DNA of 64,000 bases. Source: Pseudomonadota bacterium (GTDB lineage: Bacteria > Pseudomonadota > Alphaproteobacteria > Sphingomonadales > Sphingomonadaceae). The notes under the pieces were generated by a model. The model was not told the DNA's origin. It searched no databases and worked only from the letters and a program-made list of their open reading frames with translations. Positions 1 through 10,860 of the stretch are shown piece by piece (position 1 is the stretch's first letter; every line of letters begins with the position of its first letter). The stretch covers positions 103,008 to 167,007 of the forward strand of contig JAIUPN010000011.1 of the NCBI GenBank assembly GCA_020160755.1, written 5' to 3'. The translations under genes and the position numbers were made by a program.

Positions 1-64
1 CGTCCGCGATGATCCGGTCGGTCTCGCCAGGATTCTGTGTCTCATTCGCTTTCGCGTGGTCCAT
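1..64 (-). CDS. 5' end of an unidentified gene, running off the window
   Basis: An ATG at 64-62 read on the minus strand opens a frame that stays open to the window edge (21 codons, beginning MDHAKANETQNPGE). A GAGG ribosome-binding site lies just upstream, so this looks like a real start. The visible residues are hydrophilic and charged and show no signal peptide. They are too few to name a family. No co-directional gene lies immediately upstream, so it probably has its own promoter in 65-400. Confidence 0.5.
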   Translation of the reverse strand, partial: MDHAKANETQNPGETDRIIAD

Positions 65-129
65 GCTACCCTCAAATGCCCCCGACGGGCGGTGCGGTAG
101 ATACGCCAATCAGTCAGCGCGGCCACCCA

Positions 130-155
130 TTGTTACTTCCACGTAACGGTAACAA
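130..155. promoter_or_regulatory. Candidate operator: inverted repeat TTGTTAC-N12-GTAACAA
   Basis: TTGTTAC at 130-136 and GTAACAA at 149-155 are perfect inverted half-sites with a 12-base spacer that itself holds another GTAAC. The site is about 70 bases upstream of the partial minus-strand gene. Such spacing suits a dimeric regulator, but no regulator is identified. Confidence 0.3.
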
Positions 156-403
156 GGCGGCCGCACGCCATATCAGAAGAAGGGCGCCTCGCCAATCTGC
201 AAGGAAATGCGCGAAACCGGGTTAACGATTGGTTATCAAACGGCAACATCGCACCGTGTGACCCCTTGTAACTGCCAAGCTTTCGAAATTGTGTCATTCT
301 TGGACCGTCGCGGCATTCCTACGATGGCGCGGCGTGAAGCCAAAAGGCGGAAGGTGCGAGCTGGTCCCTGGCGCCTTTCGATCCCCCTCAGGCTTCATTT
401 TGA

Positions 404-453
404 GACTTCGCCGGGCGGCCAAACAGCCCCACCTGTTCGCCGCCCGGCAAGTC
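404..453 (-). terminator. Strong hairpin after the ferric-reductase-like gene
   Basis: GACTT plus a perfect 10-bp arm (GCCGGGCGGC, 410-419) pairs with GCCGCCCGGC plus AAGTC (439-453), leaving one bulged base. It starts 8 bases after the stop codon of the minus-strand CDS. No clear T-run follows on the minus strand, so it may be a weak intrinsic terminator or a 3'-end-protecting hairpin. Confidence 0.55.
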
Positions 454-461
454 GACCTGCC

Positions 462-1064
462 CTACTTTGCGACGACCGCACCGAAGCGCCGCGGCCAAAG
501 GCGCAGCGCGAGCGCGGAAATCATGATCGATCCAAACACGATCCCGACGATCCGCCTGTCCGGATCGTCGCCAAAGGTGCGGCCGGCATAGCTCGCGGTA
601 AAGATGAACCAGATATAATAGACGCCGAACAGGTGGAGGCGCCGCCACCATTTGCCGAGCCGCCGTTGCCATCCGTCGGTCGAGGTCAGCGCCATCAGAT
701 AGAGAATGGCATAAGCGAGCCCGCCTCCCACCAGCGACTGCCATGTCCGCCCCGGTGCATAGACGATGACGTTGATGCCCAGCGCCGCGAGATGGATCGT
801 ATGTGCGAGCGCAAAGCCCAGCCCCCATTGCCGTCGCCGGCGAAGGACGGCGCGCGTCACCGGCCCCGGCCAGCGGCGCACCAGGGTCGAGGCAAGGAAG
901 GCGACGAGGAACAGCGGCAGGCCCGCGCGTGCGGTCCAGCGCGCGGCAAGCCCCGCGCGCTCGGTGGCATCGCCGCCCGCCAGCAATCCCGCCGCAACCG
1001 CCAGCAGGCCCGCGAACAGGCCGAGCAGCAGCGGGGTCGATCGACGGTCGAGCCAGCGGGTCAA
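462..1064 (-). CDS. Ferric-reductase-like heme-binding membrane protein (MsrQ/YedZ-like)
   Basis: This 200-residue integral membrane protein belongs to the ferric-reductase transmembrane superfamily. About five or six hydrophobic helices are visible. His residues in AHTIHLAAL and in RRLHLFGVYY sit where the family binds heme b. Length and layout match MsrQ, which passes electrons to the periplasmic methionine-sulfoxide reductase MsrP. No msrP lies next to it, so the partner is unknown and a general ferric-reductase-like label is safer. The start is a TTG at 1064-1062 with GAGGG upstream; no in-frame ATG fits better. A hairpin follows the stop. Confidence 0.75.
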   Translation of the reverse strand: MTRWLDRRSTPLLLGLFAGLLAVAAGLLAGGDATERAGLAARWTARAGLPLFLVAFLASTLVRRWPGPVTRAVLRRRRQWGLGFALAHTIHLAALGINVIVYAPGRTWQSLVGGGLAYAILYLMALTSTDGWQRRLGKWWRRLHLFGVYYIWFIFTASYAGRTFGDDPDRRIVGIVFGSIMISALALRLWPRRFGAVVAK

Positions 1065-1171
1065 GCCGACGCCCTCGCGCTACGGCGGGCGTACGGCGGA
1101 TGACCGCCTCGGTCGCCGATTCCCGACACCATGTAAACGACCATGCCCCCGCCTTTCTTCCATCCTGTAAC

Positions 1172-1203
1172 GAAAAGGGGCGCCGGTTTCCACCGACGCC
1201 CCT
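1172..1203 (-). terminator. Rho-independent terminator of the DUF3617 gene
   Basis: Read on the minus strand, GGGGCG-T-CGGT and ACCG-G-CGCCCC form a GC-rich hairpin followed directly by TTTT. It lies 25 bases past the DUF3617 stop codon. Confidence 0.8.
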
Positions 1204-1227
1204 GTTGTTCGCCGAAAAGACGAAGGC

Positions 1228-1743
1228 TTACGTCGCCGCCGGCGCCTTGCACGGGCCCGTATGGGTCTGCGTCATCTGCATGACCATTTCCATGTCGCCG
1301 CCGGTGGGAACCTTGCCCTTGGTGGTGATGGTGACGTCGCTCTTCTTGGCTTCCATCGTACCGGTCATCGCCATGTCGACGGTCTGGCCGTTGGCCTTGC
1401 AGGTGCCGGCGATATCGATCTTGCCGCCCGCGATATCCTTCTTCGACCAGGTGCATTCGCCGCCGTTGCCCGGCCCCTTGGCGAGTTCGGCAGCGATATC
1501 TTCCTTGTCGACCTGCTCCTGCGTGAAGCACTGGTCCATGCCGCTGGCGCCTTCCATCATCTTCGCCATGCCGTCCTTCATTTCGGGCGGCATGCCGGGG
1601 ACTTCGAACTTCACCAGCTTGACGTCGGTTTTCCAGTTACCGGCTTCGCGCTTGACCGGACCGCTCGCGGCGTTCTCGCTCTTGCCGCAGCCCGACACCG
1701 CGATGAGGGCGCCGATTGCGGCGACCGTCAGAAACTTCTTCAT
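1228..1743 (-). CDS. DUF3617 domain lipoprotein
   Basis: The 171-residue product begins with a lipoprotein signal ([19 protein letters not shown]) with the modifiable Cys at residue 19, so it should be membrane-anchored in the envelope. The rest matches the DUF3617 pattern common in sphingomonads: an ECTWSKK strand, a GTCKANGQ strand with paired Cys residues, and a Met-rich MTGTMEAKK section. No biochemical role is established for the family. It diverges from uvrB across an 87-bp gap and ends at an intrinsic terminator, so it is probably monocistronic. Confidence 0.85.
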   Translation of the reverse strand: MKKFLTVAAIGALIAVSGCGKSENAASGPVKREAGNWKTDVKLVKFEVPGMPPEMKDGMAKMMEGASGMDQCFTQEQVDKEDIAAELAKGPGNGGECTWSKKDIAGGKIDIAGTCKANGQTVDMAMTGTMEAKKSDVTITTKGKVPTGGDMEMVMQMTQTHTGPCKAPAAT

Positions 1744-1830
1744 ACCCTGTCTCCTGTGACTATCCGTTTGGGGGATTGTTTTGATTCATTGCGATTGTGG
1801 ACCCGCCTCATCGATACCATATTGGCAGCA

Positions 1831-4017
<2,187 letters not shown>

Positions 4018-4024
4018 TCGCCCG

Positions 4025-4993
4025 ATGACCATGATCCGGTGGGGGATGATCGGCTGCGGCGACGTGACCGAACGCAAGAGCGCGCCGGCCTATCAACAGG
4101 TCGAAGGCTTCACCCTGCACGGTCTGTTCAGCCGGACCCGCGCAAAGGCGGAGGATTATGCGGTGCGTCACGGCGTCCCGCAGATATTCGACAGCGCAGC
4201 GGACCTGATCCACGCGCCGGATATCGATGCCGTCTATATCGCGACGCCGCCCGACAGCCACGAAGCCTATGCGATCGAAGTCGCCCGCGCCGGCAAACCC
4301 TGCTGCATCGAAAAGCCGATGGCGCCCGATCATGCCGCATGCGTGCGCATCCGCGACGCCTTTGCCGATCGCGGATTGCCGCTCTTCATCGCTTATTATC
4401 GCCGTTCACTTCCCCGGTTTCAGCAGGTCAAATCCTGGCTCGGCGACGGCGCGATCGGAAGCGTCCGCCACGTCCACTGGACGTTGACCAAGCCCGCGCA
4501 CCCCGACGATTTGTCGGAAGCAAACTGGCGCGTCGACGCCGCGATCGCGCCCGGCGGATATTTCGACGACCTCGCGAGCCACGGCCTCGACCTTTTTTGC
4601 TGGCTGTTCGGCGAGGTAGAAGACGTCGCGGGCTTCGCCGTCAATCAGCAGGGCCGTTACCGTGCCGCGGACGCGGTGACGGGGTGCTGGCTGCACAAGG
4701 GCGGCGTCACCGGATCGGGAAGCTGGAACTTCGGCGCGGCTGAACGGCAGGACCGGGTCGAAATCATCGGCAGCACCGGCCGCATCCTCTTTTCGATATT
4801 CCGCGAAGAGCCGTTCCGGCTTGTACGCGGCGATGAAAGCATCGAGACCGTCATCGCCAATCCGCCGGCGATCCAGTATTTTCACGTCGAAGCGATGCGT
4901 GACCATCTAGCCGGTCGCAGGGAGCATCCCTCGACCGGCGAAAGCGGGGCGCATACAGCCTGGGTGATCGACCGGATCCTGTCGCGCCGGTGA
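4025..4993 (+). CDS. Gfo/Idh/MocA-family NAD(P)-dependent oxidoreductase
   Basis: A 322-residue cytoplasmic dehydrogenase. The N-terminal Rossmann fold shows WGMIGCGDV; the family EKP motif appears as IEKPMAPD near residue 100, followed by the C-terminal alpha/beta substrate domain with GGYFDDLASHGLDL. These enzymes oxidise or reduce sugars, inositols and related polyols. The substrate cannot be read from sequence. It starts 7 bases after uvrB and is probably cotranscribed with it, although no functional tie to DNA repair is evident. Confidence 0.88.
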   Translation: MTMIRWGMIGCGDVTERKSAPAYQQVEGFTLHGLFSRTRAKAEDYAVRHGVPQIFDSAADLIHAPDIDAVYIATPPDSHEAYAIEVARAGKPCCIEKPMAPDHAACVRIRDAFADRGLPLFIAYYRRSLPRFQQVKSWLGDGAIGSVRHVHWTLTKPAHPDDLSEANWRVDAAIAPGGYFDDLASHGLDLFCWLFGEVEDVAGFAVNQQGRYRAADAVTGCWLHKGGVTGSGSWNFGAAERQDRVEIIGSTGRILFSIFREEPFRLVRGDESIETVIANPPAIQYFHVEAMRDHLAGRREHPSTGESGAHTAWVIDRILSRR

Positions 4994-5102
4994 GACCACC
5001 AGCTTGCCCCGCTTCGACGAAACCCCGCCTGTAACCGACAAGTAACCTTGCCGCCTCCGCGTGCGCTGCATAGGGTCGCCCCCAAACCGGGGAGATACAT
5101 AT

Positions 5103-6605
5103 ATGAAATCGGGTCTGTCGCTTATCGCGCTGGCACTTGCTGTCGCCGCGCCGTCCGTCGTCCACGCGCAGGAAGCCGCCGACAAGGCGAAGGCCGAAAA
5201 GCCCGCCGATTACGAGCCGCAGGTTCGCACCACCAAATTGTCGGGCACCTTCGGCGGCCAGCGGATCAACTATGCCGCGACGATCGGCGAGACGATCATC
5301 AGGAACAAGGATGGCGTGCCCGAGGTTGCGGTCGTCACCACCTCCTATGTCAAGGAACCGCGCGATCCCGGCCGGCCCGTGACCTTCCTGTTCAACGGTG
5401 GCCCCGGATCGGGCACCGTCTGGCTGATGATGGGCGCGTTCGGGCCGAAGCGCGTCGCGATCCCCGGCACCGGCGTCGACGACGGCGCCCCGCCCTATCC
5501 GATCGTCGACAATCCCGACGCGCTGATGGACGTCACCGATGTCGTCTTCATCGATCCGCCGGGCACGGGTTTCTCGCACCTGATCGGCAAGGCCGACCCC
5601 AAGGATTATTACGGCGTCACGCAGGACGCGAAGCTCGTCGCCGAAGTGATCCGCCGCTGGCTGAACGAGAATGGGCGCTGGAACAGCCCCAAATATCTCG
5701 GCGGCGAAAGCTATGGCACGACACGCTCGGCCGCGGTCGCCAACCAGCTGATGAACGAGACCTATAATGACGTCGCGCTGAACGGGATCATCCTGATCTC
5801 GACCGTGCTCGATTTCGCCGCGGGCGCCGACACGCCGGGCAACGAGCTGTCGCCAATCACCAACCTGCCCTCGATGGCGGTGACCGCGCTTTATCATGGC
5901 AAGGCGACCGCCGCGTCGCCCGAAGCCTTTGCCGAGGAAGCGCGGCAGTGGGCGATCGGTCCCTATGCCACCGCACTGCTCAAGGGCCAGAAATTGCAGG
6001 GCGAGGAGCGCGCCGCGATCCGCCGCGAGCTTTCGCGCTTCACGGGCCTCTCCGAAACCTATCTCGAAAGCGCGGACCTCCGCGTCACGCCCAACCGCTT
6101 CTACAAGGAGTTGCTCCGCGACCGCGGGCTGACCGTCGGCCGCCTCGACAGCCGCTACACCGGCAAGGATTATGACAGCGCGGGCGAAGGCCCCGACAAC
6201 GACCCGAGCTTCTATGGCATCGACGCGAGCTATACCGCCGCGATCAACAGCTGGAGCCGCGACGGGCTGGGCTTCAAGACCGACCGCGAATATCAGTCGA
6301 TCGGCAGTATCGGCGGCCAGTGGGACTGGCGGATCGGCGGCCGCGACAGCAACGCCTATCTGAACGTCGCGCCCTATATCGGGCAGGCGCTGCGCGAAAA
6401 TTCAGGGCTGAAAGTGCTCGTCGCGCAGGGCTGGTATGACTTCGCGACGCCGTTTTTCGCCGCCGAATATGCACTATCGCGCACCGGCATCCCGCAGGAC
6501 CGCATCCACTACACTTATTACGGCGCGGGCCACATGATGTATATCCGCGACGAGGACCGGCATAAATTGTCGGCGGACATCCGCGCTTTCATTCGGGCGC
6601 GGTAG
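5103..6605 (+). CDS. Exported serine carboxypeptidase-like peptidase, family S10
   Basis: A 500-residue alpha/beta-hydrolase. The signal peptide MKSGLSLIALALAVAAPSVVHA ends at AQ, so the enzyme is exported. The nucleophile Ser lies in GGESYGT, the Asp in GWYDFATPFF, and the His in GAGHMMY near the C-terminus; the oxyanion-hole strand is FNGGPGSG. This is the S10 layout, and members release C-terminal amino acids, best at acid pH. The start at 5103 has GGGGAG upstream and is preferred over in-frame codons further back because it begins the signal peptide. Confidence 0.92.
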   Translation: MKSGLSLIALALAVAAPSVVHAQEAADKAKAEKPADYEPQVRTTKLSGTFGGQRINYAATIGETIIRNKDGVPEVAVVTTSYVKEPRDPGRPVTFLFNGGPGSGTVWLMMGAFGPKRVAIPGTGVDDGAPPYPIVDNPDALMDVTDVVFIDPPGTGFSHLIGKADPKDYYGVTQDAKLVAEVIRRWLNENGRWNSPKYLGGESYGTTRSAAVANQLMNETYNDVALNGIILISTVLDFAAGADTPGNELSPITNLPSMAVTALYHGKATAASPEAFAEEARQWAIGPYATALLKGQKLQGEERAAIRRELSRFTGLSETYLESADLRVTPNRFYKELLRDRGLTVGRLDSRYTGKDYDSAGEGPDNDPSFYGIDASYTAAINSWSRDGLGFKTDREYQSIGSIGGQWDWRIGGRDSNAYLNVAPYIGQALRENSGLKVLVAQGWYDFATPFFAAEYALSRTGIPQDRIHYTYYGAGHMMYIRDEDRHKLSADIRAFIRAR

Positions 6606-6678
6606 GAGCGTCCGTTTCCAACCGCTTGCTGACCTCTCCATAATCGTCATCCTCTAACGAAACACGTGGCTCGTTAGA

Positions 6679-6727
6679 CTTGATCCGGGATCCATAGCTG
6701 CACCGAAGTCAAGGATCCCGGATCGAG
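6679..6727. repeat. Intergenic palindromic element (GATCCGGGATCC / GGATCCCGGATC)
   Basis: A perfect 12-bp inverted repeat (6682-6693 with 6713-6724), extended by one wobble and one more pair, is followed by GAGTCCGGGATGAC. It lies between two convergent genes and could terminate both. The sequence style matches a palindromic repeat dispersed through sphingomonad genomes (recalled, not searched). Confidence 0.6.
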
Positions 6728-6785
6728 TCCGGGATGACAAACGAGGGTGGGCGAACGACTTCTCCCCACCCCATAACGGACGCAA

Positions 6786-7229
6786 TTACCGTAGCACACC
6801 CTTCGCCTTCATCGCGCGCGCGTAGAAATAGAGCGCGATGGCAACGACCCAGATCACGCCGAGGAACATCAGAACGCCCTCTCCGAACAGCGCCTGATAT
6901 TGCGCCGCCTGCATCCCGACCTGATAGAGGCTCATCAGCGCAAGGCCGATCAGCGAGACGAGAAAGGCGGTGACGGCGTGTCGGTTGCGGAGCAGCAGCA
7001 GCAAGGTACCGGCCATCGCACCCCAGACGCCGAGCGCCCAGCCGATATCCGCCCAGACCGGATAGGCGTCGACCCATGCAATCTGCTCCGGCTTCAGACC
7101 GGAGCTTTCGACATACCAGGCCGCCTTGGTCTTGAAGCCGACATAATCGGAAACCGGAATGCAGTGCCACAGGAACGACAGGATACCGACGGCCCACAGA
7201 TGCCACGGCGTTTTTTGCGCTTCGGTCAT
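6786..7229 (-). CDS. Hypothetical four-helix membrane protein
   Basis: A 147-residue product that I do not recognise. It has four hydrophobic segments: LWAVGILSFLWHCIP, WALGVWGAMAGTLLLLL, VTAFLVSLIGLALMSLY and GVLMFLGVIWVVAIALYFYA. The first loop holds an amphipathic stretch with KTKAAWYVESSGL, and the C-terminus is basic. Length and topology suggest a small inner-membrane protein of unknown role. It is convergent with the S10 peptidase and appears monocistronic. Confidence 0.7.
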   Translation of the reverse strand: MTEAQKTPWHLWAVGILSFLWHCIPVSDYVGFKTKAAWYVESSGLKPEQIAWVDAYPVWADIGWALGVWGAMAGTLLLLLRNRHAVTAFLVSLIGLALMSLYQVGMQAAQYQALFGEGVLMFLGVIWVVAIALYFYARAMKAKGVLR

Positions 7230-7382
7230 ATTCGTCTCCCCCTCCAGAAAGATGGGGCGAAACTATCATCCTTTACCGTCGCCAGCAATGTGGTGATTTA
7301 GACCCGCAATACAGCTCTCCGGGGCGCTTCGCGTCGCCACGGAGGCTTGGCAAGCGCGCGCCGAGCCCCGATATGCGTCGGC

Positions 7383-8081
7383 ATGTGCGTCGTCGCCCTT
7401 GCTCACCAGACCCATCCCGACTGGCCGCTGATCCTCGTCGGCAATCGCGACGAGTTCCACGCGCGCCCCGCCGCGCCGCTCGCCGAATGGGACAACGGCA
7501 GCGGGATTGTCGCGGGTCGCGACATGCAGGCGGGCGGGACATGGCTAGGGGTGCATCGCCCGAGCGGGCGCGTGGTGGTTGTCACCAATGTCCGCGGCGC
7601 AATGCCCGACCCCGAAAAAGAGTCGCGCGGCGCGCTGGTGTCGGACCTGCTGCGCGGCGAAGGGCAATTTTCAGAACCTGCAGCCGAAGACCTGCCGCGC
7701 TTCAACGCGTTCAACCTGTTCACGGTGGACGGCAGCGCGGCGCGGCTGCTCACCAATCGCCCGGTCCCGCTGATCATGCCGCTCGCCCCCGGCATCCACG
7801 CGCTGGCCAATGAACCCGTCGACGCCCCCTGTCCGCGCGCCGGGCGACTGCGCCTCTCCCTCGAAGCGGCCGTCGCGGCCGGCAGCGACCCCGGGGACCT
7901 GCTCGACACGCTGTTGGCCGAGGATGACCCCGCGCTGTTCCTGCGCGGCGATGTCTATGGCACGCGCGCTTCGACGCTCGTCACGATCTCGGCGACGGGC
8001 GACGTCAGGATGATCGAGCGCCGATACGAAAAGGGCGGCCGCCCCGCTGGAACGACCGCCCTCGCATTTCGTATCGGCTGA
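7383..8081 (+). CDS. NRDE-family protein (TANGO2-like, N-terminal Cys nucleophile)
   Basis: The 232-residue product has the family signature GNRDEFHARP near residue 25 and a Cys directly after the initiator Met (MCVVALAHQ). This Cys is the predicted nucleophile of the Ntn-hydrolase-like NRDE/TANGO2 fold once Met is removed. That requirement fixes the start at 7383 rather than at in-frame codons upstream. The animal homologue TANGO2 is implicated in heme and lipid handling; bacterial functions are poorly defined. It converges on infC with an 11-bp gap. Confidence 0.85.
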   Translation: MCVVALAHQTHPDWPLILVGNRDEFHARPAAPLAEWDNGSGIVAGRDMQAGGTWLGVHRPSGRVVVVTNVRGAMPDPEKESRGALVSDLLRGEGQFSEPAAEDLPRFNAFNLFTVDGSAARLLTNRPVPLIMPLAPGIHALANEPVDAPCPRAGRLRLSLEAAVAAGSDPGDLLDTLLAEDDPALFLRGDVYGTRASTLVTISATGDVRMIERRYEKGGRPAGTTALAFRIG

Positions 8082-8092
8082 GCCGGCCGCGC

Positions 8093-8641
8093 TTATTTCG
8101 GCGCGATCACCATCAGCATCTGACGGCCTTCGGTGCGCGGATGCGCCTCGACCTTCGCGATTTCCGCAGTCAGTTCGGCGACGCGCTGCAGCACGTTGAG
8201 GCCAAGCTGGGTGTGGCTCATTTCGCGGCCGCGGAAGCGCATGGTCATCTTGACCTTGTCGCCTTCGCCGAGGAAGTCGAAGACCTTCTTCATCTTCACG
8301 TCGAAATCATGATCATCGATGTTCGGACGCATCTTGATCTCTTTGATTTCCTGCGTCTTCTGGCTCTTGCGTGCGAGGTTCGCCTTTTTCTGCGCCTCGT
8401 ACTTGAACTTGCCGACGTCGAGGAACTTGCACACCGGCGGATCGGCGTTCGGAGACACTTCCACTAGGTCGAGACCCACCTCGGCCGCCTGCTCGATCGC
8501 TTCGGCCGTCAGCATTACGCCCAGATTTTCGCCTTCCTCGTCGATCACGCGGACTTTCGGGGAGGCGATAAATTCATTGTAACGCGGGCCGTTTTTCGGC
8601 GGCATCGGTGCCATTGGGCGACGGGTCATGGGCGGTGGTAT
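8093..8641 (-). CDS. infC: Translation initiation factor IF-3, probable AUA start
   Basis: IF-3 binds the 30S subunit and checks start-codon pairing. The product has the N-terminal domain ([13 protein letters not shown]), the linker, and the C-terminal domain with [15 protein letters not shown] good Shine-Dalgarno (AGGAG) lies 8 bases before an in-frame ATA at 8641-8639; the first ATG (8629-8627) is 20 bases away from it, too far. A rare AUA start would fit the known autoregulation of infC through non-AUG initiation, as with AUU in E. coli. From ATA the protein has 182 residues; from ATG, 178. rpmI and rplT, the usual next genes, are absent here. Confidence 0.95.
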   Translation of the reverse strand: MPPPMTRRPMAPMPPKNGPRYNEFIASPKVRVIDEEGENLGVMLTAEAIEQAAEVGLDLVEVSPNADPPVCKFLDVGKFKYEAQKKANLARKSQKTQEIKEIKMRPNIDDHDFDVKMKKVFDFLGEGDKVKMTMRFRGREMSHTQLGLNVLQRVAELTAEIAKVEAHPRTEGRQMLMVIAPK

Positions 8642-8766
8642 AGCTGTATCTCCTGGGTCGTTTAAAATGGGCGTGCAGCATCGACGCAAAAACACGCGTG
8701 ACGGTCATATAGTGATCACGGAGCCGTCGTAAAGACCGCCCCGTGCACCTTTTAACGCTTTTCGGA

Positions 8767-8794
8767 CCGACTGTGGCTGGTCTGCCACTGTCGG
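8767..8794 (-). terminator. Hairpin after the LpoA-like gene
   Basis: CCGAC-A-GTGGC and GCCAC-A-GTCGG pair around a six-base loop, directly past the stop codon at 8802. The A-A mismatch is symmetric. A-rich rather than T-rich sequence follows on the minus strand, so termination strength is uncertain. Confidence 0.5.
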
Positions 8795-8801
8795 CGGGCA
8801 G

Positions 8802-10016
8802 CTACCATTTGGTCGGCGCGGGATCGACGACGCGGAAACCGCCGGCGCCGATCTCGCTGACTTCGAGCGCGCGCTCGGCAATGCCGCGATTGCTGAAACG
8901 GAAGATGCCGTCGATGCCGCCGAAACCGTCGGCGGCGAGCAGGCGGTTCGCCGGGAAATTGGTGCCCGGTTTCCAGTCGCGCGCAATCCGCACCGTCAGC
9001 AGCACCGAATCATAACCGAGGCTGGCGAGCCGGTACGGCGCCTTGCCGAAGCGGGTGCGATATTTGGTCGCGAGCTGGCCGTAAAGGCCGTCGGAGACGC
9101 TCGCGAACCACGATCCGCGCATCACCGCGCTGCTGCCGAGCGCCGCATCGGTGTTCCAGAGTTCGGTGCCGAGGATCTGCTTGCTGCCGGTGCCCTTGAT
9201 CACCGGCACCGCGCGAATGGCGTTGCCGCCGCTGTCGGCGATCAACACCGCGTCCATCGCGCCGGCGTTGGCGATTCGCCGCGCGGCGCCGGTCAGTGCG
9301 GTCGCGCTGCGGTCATAGCTTTCGACCGCGACGAGCGTCCCGCCCGCTTCGGCGACCGCGGCGCGGAACGCGGCGGCCGAGCGGTCGCCATAGACATTCT
9401 TGGGCACCAGCGCGCCGAAGCGCTGATGGCCCTTCGATCGCGAAAAGGCGACGACGCGCTCGACCGACTGGCCGGGAACGAAGCCCATGATGAAGACGCC
9501 GTTACCCGCGACGCTGCTGTCGTTCGAGAAGCTCAGCACCGGCACCTTCGCTTCGCGCGCGACCGGCGCGACCGCGGTGACATCCTCGCTGAGCAAGGGG
9601 CCGAGGATCAGCTTGTTGCCGTCGGCGACCGCCTGCCGGGCCGCCGCTGCGGCACCGAGCGCGGTATCATAGGTCGTGATGCGCACGCGCTCGGTGCGCG
9701 AATCGAGCAATGCGAGCGTCGTCGCATTGGCGATCGCGGTGCCGACGTCGGCGTTCGGCCCCGTCTGCGGGACGAGCAAGGCGACGCGGTGGCGATCGGT
9801 ATCGGTGGGAAGGCCGGGACCGACATTATCGTCGGGGTTGGTCGGCGGCGGCGGGGTCGCCGGGCCGTTCGACTTCGGCACGACCTGGCACGCCGCAAGC
9901 AGCCCCGCCATCGCCGCCACACCCAGCCCGCGCAACATCTGGCGGCGCGGCGGTGCATTATTTTGGCGCTGGGCGACAGTTTCTGCCATTTTCAGCGTCA
10001 TGCCAGATTCGAACAT
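8802..10016 (-). CDS. Penicillin-binding protein activator (LpoA/LivK-like lipoprotein)
   Basis: A 404-residue protein with a lipoprotein signal (RQMLRGLGVAAMAGLLAAC, Cys near residue 43), a Pro-rich linker (PATPPPPTNPDDN) and a type-1 periplasmic-binding fold (HRVALLVPQTGPNADVG and onward). In LpoA-type proteins this fold stimulates PBP1A at the outer membrane; the fold is also used for amino-acid binding, so the activator role is by family. GGGAG sits 8 bases before ATG at 10016, giving the longest form. That start overlaps the 5' end of rsmI by 17 bases; alternatives are 10001 and 9989. Confidence 0.8.
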   Translation of the reverse strand: MFESGMTLKMAETVAQRQNNAPPRRQMLRGLGVAAMAGLLAACQVVPKSNGPATPPPPTNPDDNVGPGLPTDTDRHRVALLVPQTGPNADVGTAIANATTLALLDSRTERVRITTYDTALGAAAAARQAVADGNKLILGPLLSEDVTAVAPVAREAKVPVLSFSNDSSVAGNGVFIMGFVPGQSVERVVAFSRSKGHQRFGALVPKNVYGDRSAAAFRAAVAEAGGTLVAVESYDRSATALTGAARRIANAGAMDAVLIADSGGNAIRAVPVIKGTGSKQILGTELWNTDAALGSSAVMRGSWFASVSDGLYGQLATKYRTRFGKAPYRLASLGYDSVLLTVRIARDWKPGTNFPANRLLAADGFGGIDGIFRFSNRGIAERALEVSEIGAGGFRVVDPAPTKW

Positions 10017-10860
10017 CTCAGATTCTCCCTTGCCCGGTCTCTATATCGTTGCGACGCCCATCGGCAACCTCGGCGACATCAGCGCACGCGCGGCCAAAAC
10101 GCTCGCCTCCGCCGGCGTGATCGCCGCAGAGGATACGCGCGTGACCGCGAAGCTGCTGTCGCATCTGGGTTTGCGTGTGCCGATGACCCCCTATCATGAT
10201 CATAGCGACGAACGCACCCGCGCCGCGCTGGTTGCGCGCATGGAGCAGGAAATTGTCGTTTTGGTGTCGGACGCCGGGACGCCGCTGATTTCGGACCCCG
10301 GATACAAGCTGGTGCGCGATGCACGCGCGGCGGCGCGCCACGTCACCACCCTCCCCGGCCCGTGCGCCGCGATCGCCGCGATCACGCTGTCGGGACTGCC
10401 CAGTGACCGATTCCTCTTCGCGGGCTTCCTGCCGAACAAGGCGAAGGCGCGTACCGACACGCTCGCCGAATTCGCAGGTCTGCGCGCCACGCTCGTCTTT
10501 TACGAAAGCGGGCCGCGGCTGTCGGCGTCGCTCGCCGCGATGGCCGAAGGGCTTGGCAATCGCGAGGCGGCTGTCGCGCGCGAGATCAGCAAGATGTTCG
10601 AGGAATGCGTCACCGGGACGCTGACCGAACTCTCAGCGCGCTATGCCGACGCCCCGCCGAAGGGCGAGATCGTCGTGGTCGTCGGCCCGCCCGGCGAAGC
10701 GGTGACCGAGGAAGCCGACGATGCGACGCTCGACGCGGCGCTGCGCGAAGCGATGGCCGACAAGCCCGTGGCGCAGGCGGCCAAGGCGGTCGCCAAGCGC
10801 TTCGGCCTCGACCGCCACGACGTGTACGCGCGCGCGCTGACGCTGAAAGAGCAGGCTTGA
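10000..10860 (+). CDS. rsmI: 16S rRNA (cytidine1402-2'-O)-methyltransferase
   Basis: RsmI methylates the ribose of C1402 in the 16S rRNA decoding centre using S-adenosylmethionine. The 286-residue product shows LYIVATPIGNLGDISARA, the tetrapyrrole-methylase-fold GTPLISDPGY and LPGPCAAIAA loops, and KGEIVVVVGP. ATG at 10000 gives MPDSNISDSPLPGLYIVA. No Shine-Dalgarno is visible, and the 5' end overlaps the divergent LpoA-like gene. The neighbourhood lpoA-rsmI-yraN-gshB is a widely conserved order, which supports both calls. Confidence 0.95.
   Translation: MPDSNISDSPLPGLYIVATPIGNLGDISARAAKTLASAGVIAAEDTRVTAKLLSHLGLRVPMTPYHDHSDERTRAALVARMEQEIVVLVSDAGTPLISDPGYKLVRDARAAARHVTTLPGPCAAIAAITLSGLPSDRFLFAGFLPNKAKARTDTLAEFAGLRATLVFYESGPRLSASLAAMAEGLGNREAAVAREISKMFEECVTGTLTELSARYADAPPKGEIVVVVGPPGEAVTEEADDATLDAALREAMADKPVAQAAKAVAKRFGLDRHDVYARALTLKEQA

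Larger units (their letters stand above)
65..461. other. Non-coding stretch: promoter side of the partial gene and 3' side of the ferric-reductase-like gene
   Basis: No credible gene is seen. The left part should carry the promoter of the minus-strand gene that starts at 64; it contains an inverted repeat at 130-155. The right end carries a strong hairpin at 404-453, directly after the stop codon of the next minus-strand gene. Open frames here have sphingomonad shadow-frame composition (Arg/Pro rich) and no ribosome-binding sites. Confidence 0.5.

Noticed and set aside
1261..1830. N-terminal extension of uvrB upstream of 1831
   Set aside because: The extra 190 codons overlap the DUF3617 gene on the other strand and look like its shadow; the family start is at MAIQIRT.
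1744..1830. LexA box upstream of uvrB
   Set aside because: No GTTC-N7-GTTC could be found in the gap; T-rich stretches only partly resemble it.
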